Source: RGIG3135 sp964477115
GTDB lineage: Bacteria > Actinomycetota > Coriobacteriia > Coriobacteriales > Eggerthellaceae
Assembly: GCA_964477115.1 (NCBI GenBank)
Contig: CAYZCY010000001.1
Coordinates: forward strand, 15,177-79,176
Direction: 5' to 3'
DNA length: 64,000 nt
Position 1 is the first letter of the stretch, and each line of letters starts with the position of its first letter. This document shows positions 24,418 through 33,833 of this stretch, one piece after another. The position numbers and the translations under genes are program-made. The notes under the pieces are model-generated. The model had not been told where the DNA came from. It saw only the letters and a list, made by a program, of their open reading frames with translations, and ran no database searches.

Positions 24418-24999
24418 TTAGGAAAGAACGAATTCTCGACCCGCTCGGAAAGCTGCGAGGTTGGCCTCGACTGTCTTGGGGGGAACGCGGCCCGCAATAG
24501 CCTCCTCCCAAATAGCGGGATCAATATCGAGACGCGCCGAAAGGGCGCCAAGAAGTACAACGTTGCTCGTGCGGGAGTTGCCAACCTGAACCGCAATATC
24601 GGCCGCAGGAACAAGCAGGGCGCCGGAGGCAAGGAGGTCCTCATTTGCCGCAGCGGGCATCTTGGCCTTACCCGTGAGAACAGGCAAGGGCTGAATAGCA
24701 AGATCGTTCACGATCATGGAGCCGTACTCGGCAAGGAAAGGCAGGTTGCGAAGCGCCTCCGTAGTCTCAAAGGAAACGATGCAGTCAGCATTGCCGAGGT
24801 CAGCGACCATAGACTGAACCTTGTCGCCAAAACGAACGACCGTGGTAACGGAACCGCCGCGTTGAGACATACCGTGAATTTCAGAAACCTTTACGTCAAG
24901 GCCGGCACCCAGGCAAGCGCGGGCAAGAAGGTCTGCTGCGAGAATGGTTCCCTGGCCGCCAACGCCGCACAGAAGAACCGTGGTGGTTTTGCTAGTCAT
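24418..24999 (-). CDS. iorB: Indolepyruvate ferredoxin oxidoreductase, beta subunit
   Basis: The gamma-domain-type small subunit (193 residues) of the enzyme that decarboxylates aryl pyruvates with CoA and ferredoxin. It has the typical start VLLCGVGGQGTILAADLLA and the motif EIHGMSQRGGSV, which identify it as the 2-oxoacid:ferredoxin oxidoreductase gamma domain. It follows iorA by 12 bp. The complex turns indole-, phenyl- and hydroxyphenyl-pyruvate into aryl-acetyl-CoA and CO2 while reducing ferredoxin. Confidence 0.95.
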   Translation of the reverse strand: MTSKTTTVLLCGVGGQGTILAADLLARACLGAGLDVKVSEIHGMSQRGGSVTTVVRFGDKVQSMVADLGNADCIVSFETTEALRNLPFLAEYGSMIVNDLAIQPLPVLTGKAKMPAAANEDLLASGALLVPAADIAVQVGNSRTSNVVLLGALSARLDIDPAIWEEAIAGRVPPKTVEANLAAFRAGREFVLS

Positions 25000-25011
25000 G
25001 ACTCTTCCCCT

Positions 25012-26739
25012 TTACTGCTTCACAATGGCATCGAGACGGCAGTACTGAGCGCACTGCCCACAGCCTACGCACATGAGCGCATCAATGCGGGCAAAACCCT
25101 GTTCAGGATCACGGGAAATGGCAGGGCATCCAAGGGTAGAGCAGATGCCGCATGCCGTGCACTTGCCGTTTACCTCGTATACGGGCTTCTTGGATTTATC
25201 GAGAAGAACACAGGGACTCTTGAAAATCAAAACGCTGAGCTCATCGTTAGAGGTTGCTTCCTTAAGGTTAGAGCGAACGCTTGCCAGGTCGTTAGGGTTA
25301 ATAACGCGAACATCTTCAACTCCAAGGGAGCGAACAACGCTCTCGAGGTCCAATTCGCGGCTCGGACGATTCTGCAGGGTGACGCCGTTGAAGGGGTTGC
25401 CCTGATGACCAGTCATTGCGGTAGTGCGATTATCAAGAATGCACACAGTGCCGGAGCCGCAGTTGTAAACCGTAGAAATGAGCGAGCTCAAACCGGAATG
25501 GCCGAAGGTGGAGTCGCCGATAACCCCAACAATAGGCCTGTGATCCACATCGGCCATGGCAATTTCCATGCCGTGCGCCATGGAGATGGATGCACCCATG
25601 TCTACGCAGGTATCCATAGCGGAAAGAGGAGGCAGCGCTCCCAAGGTATAGCAACCGATATCGCCAGTTACGATGGCGCGAATGCGCGAAAGCTCCTTGA
25701 ACACCACGCGATGCGGGCATCCGGGACACAAAGCCGGCGGGCGGGCAGGCAGATCAGAGCGGGGATCTACGTGATCGAGCGGCGCACAGCCGAAGCAAGA
25801 AGCAATGATGCCGGGAGAAAGTTCGCCGTCAGCCGGAATGGGATCTTCAAGTTCATCGAGATCGACACCGCATTCGCGAACCGACTCAGAAAGGAATCTG
25901 GAACCCTCTTCGACAACATATAGACGCTCTACACTCGAAGCAAATTCCCTGATCAGATTCCGAGGAACAGGATAGGTCAGGCCAAGCTTGAGAATAGAAG
26001 CGTTCGGAAGGGCCTCGGACACGTGCTGATAGGCGGAACCGGCGCAAATAACGCCGATCTCACCTTCGCCAGGAAAGACCTTGTTAAGGTCGCAGCTTTC
26101 TGCAAACTGCTCAAGCTTAGAAATACGCTCGAGCTGGACCTTCCTGCGCGGCTTTGCGAAAGCGGGCATCATAACCCACTTGGCAATATCCTTCTCGTAA
26201 GGCTTGAGGCTGTAGTCAGCACGCTCCCCGCGCTCCACCGGCGTCTTAGTGTGGGAAACGCGCACGCTTGAGCGAATGATCACGGGCACGTCGAACTGCT
26301 CGGAAAGCTCATAGGCGCGCTTCGTGTACTCAAGACACTCCGCAGAATCCGACGGGTCGAGAACGGGAATATGAGCGGCCTTGCCATAATAATGGGAGTC
26401 TTGCTCGTTCTGGGAGGAATGCATACCCGGATCGTCAGCAGCCAAGAGGACAAGGCCGCCGCCAACGCCCGTGTAAGCAGCGGTAAACAAGGGATCGGCG
26501 GCTACGTTCACGCCAACGTGTTTCATGCTTGCCAAAACGCGTGCGCCACCGACAGACGCACCTATGCCAACCTCAAGGGCAACCTTCTCATTGGTGCACC
26601 ACTCAGCGTAAACGCCCTCCTTGCGGGCGAATGCCTCCATGGTTTCAGTGGAAGGAGTACCAGGATAGGCAACGCCAACGCTAGCGCCTGCTTCCCACGC
26701 TCCTTGAGCTACTGCCTCGTTTCCAGACATTAACTCCAT
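25012..26739 (-). CDS. iorA: Indolepyruvate ferredoxin oxidoreductase, alpha subunit
   Basis: 575 residues combining the pyrimidine domain (MSGNEAVAQGAWEAGASVGV at the N-terminus, GTPSTETMEAF) with the TPP domain (GDIGCYTLGALPPLSAMDTC, GVIGDSTFGHSGL). The C-terminal ferredoxin domain holds two clusters: CTACGICSTLGCP and CVGCGQCAQYC. GGAGGAGG six bases before ATG 26739 fixes the start. A perfect 9-bp stem-loop lies just upstream (26758-26778). With iorB it would supply reduced ferredoxin, a candidate electron donor for the Ech hydrogenase at 33.8-39.1 kb (inference). Confidence 0.95.
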   Translation of the reverse strand: MELMSGNEAVAQGAWEAGASVGVAYPGTPSTETMEAFARKEGVYAEWCTNEKVALEVGIGASVGGARVLASMKHVGVNVAADPLFTAAYTGVGGGLVLLAADDPGMHSSQNEQDSHYYGKAAHIPVLDPSDSAECLEYTKRAYELSEQFDVPVIIRSSVRVSHTKTPVERGERADYSLKPYEKDIAKWVMMPAFAKPRRKVQLERISKLEQFAESCDLNKVFPGEGEIGVICAGSAYQHVSEALPNASILKLGLTYPVPRNLIREFASSVERLYVVEEGSRFLSESVRECGVDLDELEDPIPADGELSPGIIASCFGCAPLDHVDPRSDLPARPPALCPGCPHRVVFKELSRIRAIVTGDIGCYTLGALPPLSAMDTCVDMGASISMAHGMEIAMADVDHRPIVGVIGDSTFGHSGLSSLISTVYNCGSGTVCILDNRTTAMTGHQGNPFNGVTLQNRPSRELDLESVVRSLGVEDVRVINPNDLASVRSNLKEATSNDELSVLIFKSPCVLLDKSKKPVYEVNGKCTACGICSTLGCPAISRDPEQGFARIDALMCVGCGQCAQYCRLDAIVKQ

Positions 26740-26757
26740 GTATAACCTCCTCCAACA

Positions 26758-26778
26758 GCCTTGCCCTAAGGGCAAGGC
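26758..26778 (-). other. Perfect 9-bp stem-loop between the FHA gene and iorA
   Basis: GCCTTGCCC and GGGCAAGGC with a three-base loop. No T-run follows on either strand, so it is a poor terminator. It may mark mRNA processing or stability between two genes of one transcript. Confidence 0.5.
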
Positions 26779-26793
26779 AAAGCTATAGAATGA

Positions 26794-27237
26794 CTACCTC
26801 GACTCCTCGTATCGAAGGCAGAACGTTCCAATCTGTATGATATCCCCATGAGCCAAAGACTTGGAATCAACGCTGACGTTGTTTACCCAAACGCCGTTGT
26901 ACGAATGGTTGTCGCGAATTAAATAGCGATTTCCATCCTTGACGACGAAGGCATGCAGACGCGATACGGTCATGTCGTTCAAGAACACCGCGCAATGCGG
27001 GCTTCGACCAAGATCATATGATTCCTCGGTCAGCGTATACGTAAGACCTATTTGCGGCCCGCGTACGATCTTCAAAAGGGCATGCGGGCTTGCTCCGGTC
27101 CCCTGCTCACGGGAATCAGCGGCAAGCTGGATGGGATCAAAAGCCTGGGTGGAACCCAAAAGCTTGTATCCACAGGATGGGCATGATCCAAGGTTGCCGG
27201 GAACCTTGTTCATGCAGACGGGGCATGTTTGAGTCAT
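26794..27237 (-). CDS. Zinc-ribbon and FHA-domain protein
   Basis: 147 residues. An N-terminal zinc ribbon (CPVCMNKVPGNLGSCPSCGY) is followed after a flexible linker by a forkhead-associated domain (about 60-145). The FHA phosphothreonine-binding signatures are LGRSPHCAVFLND, SRLHAFV and NHSYNGVWVNN. FHA proteins read Ser/Thr kinase signals, often at the cell wall, and the next gene upstream is dacA. No kinase is in this window. GGGAGGTG precedes the ATG. It sits 54 bp upstream of iorA in a continuous minus-strand run. Confidence 0.9.
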   Translation of the reverse strand: MTQTCPVCMNKVPGNLGSCPSCGYKLLGSTQAFDPIQLAADSREQGTGASPHALLKIVRGPQIGLTYTLTEESYDLGRSPHCAVFLNDMTVSRLHAFVVKDGNRYLIRDNHSYNGVWVNNVSVDSKSLAHGDIIQIGTFCLRYEESR

Positions 27238-27267
27238 ACAGGCACCTCCCTTCTTGTCAAACTATCC

Positions 27268-28737
27268 TTACAGGGCGCTCGAGGGCATCCTGTTGTAGAT
27301 CAACGGGGTCTCGTTGAGTATTACCGACTCGGCACACGTTGGCTCGCCCTTGATGTTTAGCCATAGGCGCTCCCACGCGATCTTGAGGTTCTCGATTATG
27401 CCAGGTGCAGCGACGTTTTCGGCAGCAACCACATCCACCGTAGCAATAAGCTCGTTGTGCTGGTAAAAGGAGATCGTTCCCATCTTTTGACCGACGGTCA
27501 CATTGCCGGAAACGTCGTCAAGCGTAAATTCTTGGCTGACATTCCCGTCAAAAGCAAAAACCTCAACGCACTGCTTTGGATCGGCAATGGTAGCCTGGAC
27601 GGTCTTGTCGAGCCAAGATTGATGCGCAACCTCAGCAACTACGGCAGCCTCCACCGTTTCCCCGTTAAGGGTAACGGGTGCAACAACATCGCTGTTGGCA
27701 AGCGAATACACCACGCAGTTGTCGTAGTACCACTCATACAAGGCTTCGGCGTCACCGAAACGCTGCTCCACAGAAGAGCAATTGAGTACGATAGCATAAA
27801 TGTCGTAGTCGTCACGGCTGCAGGCGCCGGCAAAGCAATATCCCGCCTGTTCAGTGTAACCGGTCTTCACACCGCAAGCACCGTCATATTCCCCGATGAG
27901 CATATCTGTTGACTTGAGCTCGATAGTGCCCGCAGCGCCATCGGCGTGATTGATATCAAGCACATAACCGTCTTTTGCAACGATTTCCCTGAAGGTATCG
28001 CTCTTCATCGCGTAAGCAGTCATGTTGGCAACATCACGCGCAGTGCTGTACATCTCCGTGTCGTAAGACCCGGTATCGAGGCCGTGAGCATTGGCAAACA
28101 GGCTGTCGTTCATGCCAAGCTGAGCGGCCTTTGCATTCATCACCGCAACAAAGATGTCGGTATTGCTCATGTCTTCGGTGATCTGAATGCTTGGCAACGA
28201 GTAACCCTCGGGCGCAACTCCACCGGAAGCGCGCAGAAGACCGCCCAAAGTGTCTGATATCGAAATAGCGGCATCGTTTCCCGATGAGATGAGCAAACCG
28301 TGAAGCGCGGTTTCAAGAGTCATGGTGTCGCCCTGCTGCAACCCAGCGCTCGATTCACCGATCTTGGCAGCCTCTTCCGTTACCGTAATGGAGGTATCAA
28401 GAGGAAAACCCTCCAAGGCAACGATGGCAGTCATGATCTTCGTAACCGATGCGATGTGCTGCTGCTGATCGACATTGCGCTCAAAGAGAACCCTGCCGTT
28501 TTCGTCAATGAGAATAGCGCTAGTGGCACTGATGTTAGGGCAAAGTGCGGGTGAAACACCGCGCTGATCTACGCTGATGCCAGCAAGAACATCGGTGCCG
28601 AGAACATCGGCATGTGCCTTGTCAGGAAGAATGGGAGAAACAACGCACAGCGCCAGAAGGGCACCGAATATGAGCGCGCGCACCGTATGGCGCACGCGCT
28701 CAAAAGCAACTATGTCAATAGCCTGATTAAGCGGCAT
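27268..28737 (-). CDS. dacA: D-alanyl-D-alanine carboxypeptidase (DacA-like)
   Basis: A secreted low-molecular-weight PBP that trims the last D-alanine of peptidoglycan stem peptides. About 489 residues. A signal peptide (hydrophobic core ALIFGALLALCVVS, cleavage near AHA-DVL) precedes the S11 peptidase domain. The motifs are SVTKIM (SxxK), SGND (SxN) and KTGYTEQAG (KTG). A PBP5-type C-terminal beta domain and an amphipathic tail (about 440-475) would hold it to the membrane. The start at ATG 28737 overlaps the ACT gene by 11 bp; the exact start is uncertain. Confidence 0.92.
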   Translation of the reverse strand: MPLNQAIDIVAFERVRHTVRALIFGALLALCVVSPILPDKAHADVLGTDVLAGISVDQRGVSPALCPNISATSAILIDENGRVLFERNVDQQQHIASVTKIMTAIVALEGFPLDTSITVTEEAAKIGESSAGLQQGDTMTLETALHGLLISSGNDAAISISDTLGGLLRASGGVAPEGYSLPSIQITEDMSNTDIFVAVMNAKAAQLGMNDSLFANAHGLDTGSYDTEMYSTARDVANMTAYAMKSDTFREIVAKDGYVLDINHADGAAGTIELKSTDMLIGEYDGACGVKTGYTEQAGYCFAGACSRDDYDIYAIVLNCSSVEQRFGDAEALYEWYYDNCVVYSLANSDVVAPVTLNGETVEAAVVAEVAHQSWLDKTVQATIADPKQCVEVFAFDGNVSQEFTLDDVSGNVTVGQKMGTISFYQHNELIATVDVVAAENVAAPGIIENLKIAWERLWLNIKGEPTCAESVILNETPLIYNRMPSSAL

Positions 28738-29149
28738 AAATCTCTTCGGGTTCCACCGTCGCGAAACCGCCCTCGACCAGCTTGGCTTCAACGCCTTCGC
28801 CCTCGACCTTGAGAACGTTGACCGCGAGGTCGTTGTTAACGCAGAAGCAGTAGGCGTATTCGATGTTCATATCCTGTTCATCGCAGAACTCAAGCAGCTT
28901 GGAAAGGCCGCCAACCTCATTGGGTACGCGAACGGCGATGACCGGGGTCAGGCTTGCGCGGTAGCCGGATTCGGCAAGGACCTTGGCTGCCTTGTCGGGA
29001 GAATCGCAGAAGATACGCACGATACCGAAGTCCTGGGTATCGGCAATAAACATTGCATGCATATTGATGCCAGCATCAGCAAGAGTACGGGTTGCGGAAG
29101 CCAGGCGGCCCTTCTCGTTCTGAAGGAAAACGGTGAGCTGCATAATCAT
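28727..29149 (-). CDS. Tandem ACT-domain protein
   Basis: 140 residues made of two ACT domains (MQLTVFLQNEKGRLASATRT at the start; VRVPNEVGGLSKLLEFCDEQ near 70). ACT domains bind amino acids. This type is regularly found next to phenylacetate-CoA ligases and IorAB, suggesting that it senses aromatic amino acids or tunes the ligase (inference). ATG 29149 lies one base after the ligase stop, so the two are coupled. It overlaps dacA downstream. Confidence 0.9.
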   Translation of the reverse strand: MIMQLTVFLQNEKGRLASATRTLADAGINMHAMFIADTQDFGIVRIFCDSPDKAAKVLAESGYRASLTPVIAVRVPNEVGGLSKLLEFCDEQDMNIEYAYCFCVNNDLAVNVLKVEGEGVEAKLVEGGFATVEPEEIYAA

Positions 29150-29150
29150 G

Positions 29151-30458
29151 TTAGTTCTTCCCTTCTCGCTTGTCGTAAACACGCTTTGCCTTGCCCTCGG
29201 AACGCTGGATGGCATGGGGCTCGCAAAGGGTGATCTTAACGTTGACCTGCAGGTTGCTCTTAAGCTCTGCGGCAAGTCGGGACCTGAGGTCCTCAAGCTT
29301 GCGTACCTGGTCGATCGGGAACTCGGGAACGGTCTCAACCTTAAGCTCAATCTGATCCATACCGTTGACGGTGGTGAGATGGAGCTCATAGTGAGCGGTG
29401 ATTTCGGGGAAGCTGACGCATACCTGCTCGATCTGAGACGGGAAGACGTTCACGCCGCGGATGATGAGCATATCGTCGGTGCGACCGCGCAGCTGGTCGA
29501 TCTTGTAGTGAGTACGACCGCAAGCGCAAGGCTCGGCGATGAGTCGGGTGATGTCACGCGTACGATAGCGGACCATGGGGCTGACCTCGCGAGTCAGCGT
29601 GGTGATAACAAGCTCGCCCCACTCGCCGATCTCGACCGGCTCGAGGGTCTCGGGATCGATGATCTCGCAGAAGAAATGATCTTCGGCAATATGGAGGCCC
29701 TTGCGCTCTGCGCACTCCATGGCAACGCCCGGGCCCATGATCTCGGAAAGGCCGTAAACATCGCAATACTGAATGCCAAGCTTGGTCGCAATGTCCTCGC
29801 GCATGGAGTCAGAGCAAGGCTCAGCGCCAAAGATACCAGCGGAAATCTTGAAATCCTTGGCGGGGTCATAACCCATCTCGATTGCAGTATCGGCGATGAG
29901 AAGAGCGTAGGAAGGCGTGCAGCAAAGAATATCGGTACCGCAATCCTTCATCATCTGAACCTGACGCTTGGTGTTGCCAGACGAAGTGGGAATGACATTA
30001 GCTCCAATGGCCTCTGCGCCAGCATGTGCGCCAAGTCCGCCGGTAAACAGACCGTAACCATAGGAGACCTGAACAGTGGACTCATCGGTGCCGCCGACCA
30101 TGGCGATACCGCGGGCAAAGCAATCGCCCCAGTTCTTGAGATCAGTTGCGCTGTGGCCGACAACCGTTGCCTGACCTGTGGTGCCAGAGGAGGCGTGAAT
30201 GCGGGCAACGTCCTTGATGGAACGAGCAAACAGGCCGTAAGGATAAGCATCGCGCATGTCCTGCTTGACCACAAACGGGAACTTGGCGATGTCCTCAAGG
30301 CTGGTAAGATCATCGGGAGTAACGCCTGCAGCGTCAAAGCTGTTCTTGTAGAACTCAACGTTCTCATAGGCGTTCCTGAGAGTTTCCCTCATGCGCTCGA
30401 GCTGCAAAGCCTCGAGCTGATCATGGGGCATTGTTTCGATTTCAGGCTGGAAATACAC
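29151..30458 (-). CDS. Phenylacetate-CoA ligase family enzyme (PaaK-like)
   Basis: 435 residues of the AMP-forming adenylate family. Motifs: HASSGTTGQATVVGHSATD (P-loop), YGLSEIMGPGVAMEC, YRTRDITRLI, and GRTDDMLIIRGVNVFPSQIE near the C-terminus with the hinge aspartate and the catalytic lysine in GKAKRVYD. GTG 30458 with GAAGGGG six bases upstream is the best start; the product then begins VYFQPEIETM as in other PaaK proteins. With IorAB it may handle phenyl- or indole-acetyl-CoA, either activating aryl acetates or, in reverse, conserving energy; direction cannot be told. Confidence 0.92.
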   Translation of the reverse strand: MYFQPEIETMPHDQLEALQLERMRETLRNAYENVEFYKNSFDAAGVTPDDLTSLEDIAKFPFVVKQDMRDAYPYGLFARSIKDVARIHASSGTTGQATVVGHSATDLKNWGDCFARGIAMVGGTDESTVQVSYGYGLFTGGLGAHAGAEAIGANVIPTSSGNTKRQVQMMKDCGTDILCCTPSYALLIADTAIEMGYDPAKDFKISAGIFGAEPCSDSMREDIATKLGIQYCDVYGLSEIMGPGVAMECAERKGLHIAEDHFFCEIIDPETLEPVEIGEWGELVITTLTREVSPMVRYRTRDITRLIAEPCACGRTHYKIDQLRGRTDDMLIIRGVNVFPSQIEQVCVSFPEITAHYELHLTTVNGMDQIELKVETVPEFPIDQVRKLEDLRSRLAAELKSNLQVNVKITLCEPHAIQRSEGKAKRVYDKREGKN

Positions 30459-30537
30459 AGAAGACCCCTTCGTCTCCAAATTGCCACATCCTCCGCTGTG
30501 GCCGCGTATACTATGTGAGCCAAAAGAATGCGAAAGC

Positions 30538-32991
30538 TTAGCTTTCCTCGGCTTGCTCCGATTCCCCTTCTTCCTCTTCCGGAAGTGCGGGTCCTGCAAT
30601 AATGACCTCGTTTACCGGTTCGTAAACTGAATTGAAGCTGTCCTCATGAAGGATCTGCCCCGCCGAGTCAGTTACCGTGCGGTATACGGTGATCTTCTTG
30701 CCGTTTCTTCCCGCTGTCTCAACGCGAGAAGTACCGGGCTTGAGCGTTTCGTCGACTACGGTCTTCGACTCGAATTCCTCGCCGTCTTCCCACTCGCCTT
30801 GCGTGCTAGAGACCTCGTATCCTGGATCAACGCCATACAGTTTAACAGTAAGGCTGGAATCGGTGTATGTACAGAGCATTAAAACATCTGAGGAGGAGTC
30901 GTTCTCCCAGATAAGATCCATGTAAGGATACGCAATAGCGGCATCTCTGCCTGCGGGATAGCTGGCAATATAGAGCGTATGATTATGGCGCGTGATTACG
31001 GGGAAGCCGCTTTCGTAAACCGAATTGAACACAGTTGTAGCCACCTGGCAAATGCCACCACCGACGGCGTCATCAAGCTCGCCGTTCACAATGGCGCCAG
31101 CCCCCAAGAACCCAGCTTCGGCAGTAGCCTCGCCAACTCGCTCGTTGAAGGACCATCGGCCGCCATTGGCTTTGACGACAGATCCCGAAATCTTATCTGC
31201 GGCGAGATGAATGTTATGGCGTCGATTCTCGGTGGATGCCGAATTCACGTAATCCGTTGTATAGGTGGAGATCTCGGAAACCACGCCAAGGTCCAAAGCC
31301 TCATCAAAGCTCATGGATTGCGGAGCTAATCCGTTCTGGATGCTGACTACGAGATTCGATCCGCTTTCGCTGATCTCGGCATTGATCTCATTGTCCTCCG
31401 AAGAATCTTTTTCGAGCTTTAGGTTTGCATTGTCGCGATACGACGCGAAAAGCGCTTCATCCAGCTTGTAAACAGCATCGTCAAGCTGCGGAACCTCAAC
31501 GGTTCCGTCAGTGAAGACGGTGATCTCACCGTTTATTTCCTCCATCTGAACGACTGTCTTCAGACCGCGAAGAGCCTCCTGCATGTTCAAGAAGATCTGC
31601 GGCTTGACAATAGCCGGATCGAGCAAGACATTGAGCTTATACGAACGTCGTTCGGTAATGACCTCGGTGGTAATCCAAGAGCCAAGGGTCTCGCGCGGGA
31701 CCTGCCAGGACTGATCGCCATAGGCGAAAGTGACCTCCTTGACAAGAATGCCGTTTGTATAATCAACCGCAGTCTGCGCCTGCTCCTGCGAAATGCGAAT
31801 GGGTGCGAACTCCAACTGCGCTACGAAGGAAACATCGAGCTCGCTCGATGCCAAAAACGAATCATCGAGAAGCTTTCGGAAGTCCTCGCGATTGACCATA
31901 TAGCCGTCATGGCCCTCAACCAAGCTAGCCTGACCCTCGGAAATGACCATACCGTAATCCACCCTCGGATCTCCCAGGGTAAGGTCGATTTCGTTGCAAA
32001 GAGACTCGAGTGCCGTCTCATCGTAAGATGCATAAGGCTCGATCACTGAATCGAACAACAGGGATTTCAACCTGCTGAAAACACCACCCGTGTCTCTGCC
32101 TATCTGATAGGCCTCTGAGGCGAGGTCGTAGGCGGGAACGCTTGCAGCCAGCGAATCAGCCGTGACCACCCAAAGCTGCGTGCTCTGACGAGCCTCCTCA
32201 ACGGAAATCTGCTCAGCCAAAGCCTCCTGCTGGGCGATCATCTCCTCAACATCCCCCGCGGCCGCCTCTTCGCTAGCAAACACAATGATGCGAGTTCCCT
32301 GCAGCTGCTCAGAATAGCGTTCGAAAATGAGGTCTTCCGCCTCATCAACCGTCAAGCCCGACAATTCGACATCGCCGACATAGACGCCGTCGTAGATCTT
32401 CTTACCGTTGATGATGTTGTCAACGAGCATACCGCCGGCGATCAAAATCACGAGCAGACATGCAATGGTCAGGATCTTGCTCTTGCGAATGAAGCCGAAA
32501 ACAGCACCGAACAGCCCGAGGATAATACCCGCGATAGAGCCAAGTACTCCCCTTTTGCCCGCCTTTTGAGAATTACGACGCGGTGACGATTTGGAAGAGC
32601 GGCCCTTGTCGCTCGACTCGATATTGACAGCACCCAAAGTCTTTTTGCCACGAGAACTCACAGCCAGGGAGTGATTCGAAGCAGAACCCGAACGGTCCTT
32701 GCGGGGTCGGGCATGAGAGCCCTTTGAAGCTTGGTCGCGTCGTGAGCGCGCTGATGAAGATTGAGGGTCTGCCGACACGAAGCGGGGACGCTGAGATTGC
32801 GCGGTGCCTCGTGAGCCGCGTTCGACAGAAGACTGCGAATAGAGACGCGAGCTTCCCTGATCGCGGGTGCTTCGTGACGCCGAAGCGCTCCGGGGAGCAG
32901 ACGAAGACGAACGAGGCCTTGATGCCGACGAACGTCGCGTACGCGCCGCGCCGTCACCCTGAGTCGGGTTCTGACCCCTTCTCTGCGCCAT
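30538..32991 (-). CDS. VanW-family protein with long basic cytoplasmic tail
   Basis: 817 residues. The first about 150 are very rich in R, S, K and Q, with low complexity. One transmembrane helix follows (SKILTIACLLVILIAGGMLV, about 170-190). Outside are peptidoglycan-binding type 4 (YoaR-like) repeats (about 215-560). A VanW domain then covers about 590-720 (RRHNIHLAADKISG, WSFNERVG, GGGICQVATTVFNSVYESGF, RHNHTLYI), followed by a G5-like segment and an acidic tail. It is probably an anchored cell-wall binding protein. It lies two bases after pgsA-like 32994-33650 and ends 79 bp upstream of the ligase. Confidence 0.88.
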   Translation of the reverse strand: MAQRRGQNPTQGDGAARTRRSSASRPRSSSSAPRSASASRSTRDQGSSRLYSQSSVERGSRGTAQSQRPRFVSADPQSSSARSRRDQASKGSHARPRKDRSGSASNHSLAVSSRGKKTLGAVNIESSDKGRSSKSSPRRNSQKAGKRGVLGSIAGIILGLFGAVFGFIRKSKILTIACLLVILIAGGMLVDNIINGKKIYDGVYVGDVELSGLTVDEAEDLIFERYSEQLQGTRIIVFASEEAAAGDVEEMIAQQEALAEQISVEEARQSTQLWVVTADSLAASVPAYDLASEAYQIGRDTGGVFSRLKSLLFDSVIEPYASYDETALESLCNEIDLTLGDPRVDYGMVISEGQASLVEGHDGYMVNREDFRKLLDDSFLASSELDVSFVAQLEFAPIRISQEQAQTAVDYTNGILVKEVTFAYGDQSWQVPRETLGSWITTEVITERRSYKLNVLLDPAIVKPQIFLNMQEALRGLKTVVQMEEINGEITVFTDGTVEVPQLDDAVYKLDEALFASYRDNANLKLEKDSSEDNEINAEISESGSNLVVSIQNGLAPQSMSFDEALDLGVVSEISTYTTDYVNSASTENRRHNIHLAADKISGSVVKANGGRWSFNERVGEATAEAGFLGAGAIVNGELDDAVGGGICQVATTVFNSVYESGFPVITRHNHTLYIASYPAGRDAAIAYPYMDLIWENDSSSDVLMLCTYTDSSLTVKLYGVDPGYEVSSTQGEWEDGEEFESKTVVDETLKPGTSRVETAGRNGKKITVYRTVTDSAGQILHEDSFNSVYEPVNEVIIAGPALPEEEEGESEQAEES

Positions 32992-32993
32992 GC

Positions 32994-33650
32994 CTAGGCC
33001 CCGCGTGAAGCCTTAACGCCATCTACGAGCACTATTGCGCTGTGGATGTAATGGGCGGTAGTGAAGATAGAGATGAATATTCCTGCATAGACAAACCATA
33101 TGCCAGCGCTACAGGCTTGCGAGCCGAAGCCAGGCAGCCACGTAAGCTCGATAAACCCAAGGCCAGCAACCTGGGGCATGTTGATCAGCAGAAGGGCAAA
33201 GCCCACGAAGAGCAAGGTCGTTGCAAGCTTACCTGCAAACACAACCGGCACGCGTGCGTGATATCTTAAGGTAAGAACCGTACCTCCGTACAGCAGGCAC
33301 AAGTCACGCGCAACAATGAGAACAACCGTCCAAAGAGGAACACGATCCACCAAGCACAAACCGACAACACCGGAAATCATGAGGACACGGTCTACGGCAG
33401 GATCCAAAAGCTGGCCAAGCTTGGAAACCGAATTGGTCCTGCGTGCAATCTGCCCATCAACAAAGTCCGTGCCAGCCGCAACAGCAAACACAATGGCGGC
33501 ATAGACGTCATAGCCCTTAAGCAAGAGCACGAAGAAAACGGGGACAAGGCAAAGACGTGCAAAGGAGATGACATTGGGAATGGTGAGGATCTTGTTTGAT
33601 GCCTCGATCTCTGGTTTATGCGAAGCCTTTTCGGTCCCTTCAAGGCCCAT
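32994..33650 (-). CDS. CDP-alcohol phosphatidyltransferase family protein
   Basis: 218 residues, five or six membrane helices. The catalytic signature TDFVDGQIARRTNSVSKLGQ continuing to LLDPAVDR (near 60-88) has all aspartates and the DG-AR of the family. It could be a cardiolipin, phosphatidylglycerophosphate or phosphatidylinositol-phosphate-type synthase. The pgsA module at 2183 is the better PgsA candidate, so this paralogue probably makes another phospholipid. GGAGG lies nine bases before ATG 33650. The VanW gene follows two bases later. Confidence 0.88.
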   Translation of the reverse strand: MGLEGTEKASHKPEIEASNKILTIPNVISFARLCLVPVFFVLLLKGYDVYAAIVFAVAAGTDFVDGQIARRTNSVSKLGQLLDPAVDRVLMISGVVGLCLVDRVPLWTVVLIVARDLCLLYGGTVLTLRYHARVPVVFAGKLATTLLFVGFALLLINMPQVAGLGFIELTWLPGFGSQACSAGIWFVYAGIFISIFTTAHYIHSAIVLVDGVKASRGA

Positions 33651-33664
33651 CTGCTGTTACCTCC

Positions 33665-33691
33665 AATAAAACCGGACCCCGTAGGGTCCGG
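33665..33691 (-). terminator. Terminator of the ech operon
   Basis: CCGGACCC and GGGTCCGG form a perfect 8-bp stem with the loop TACG. On the minus strand it is followed by TTTTATT. It separates echF from the phosphatidyltransferase gene. Confidence 0.85.
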
Positions 33692-33833
33692 AACAAATTT
33701 CCTGAACGAATATTGTATCAGCAATCAGCTCTTGTAGCCGAAACTACCAGCATCTTCACGGTAATTGCCGCCAATTGTCACGCATCCGATACTAATTCTG
33801 CAAGGAATTCAACATCTCGGCTTACGCCGTTGA

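Noticed and set aside
24265..25923. Long open frame on the plus strand opposite iorAB
   Set aside because: It lies fully antisense to two clear genes, has no domain or ribosome site, and its residue mix (many R, N, H, G) is that of a shadow frame.
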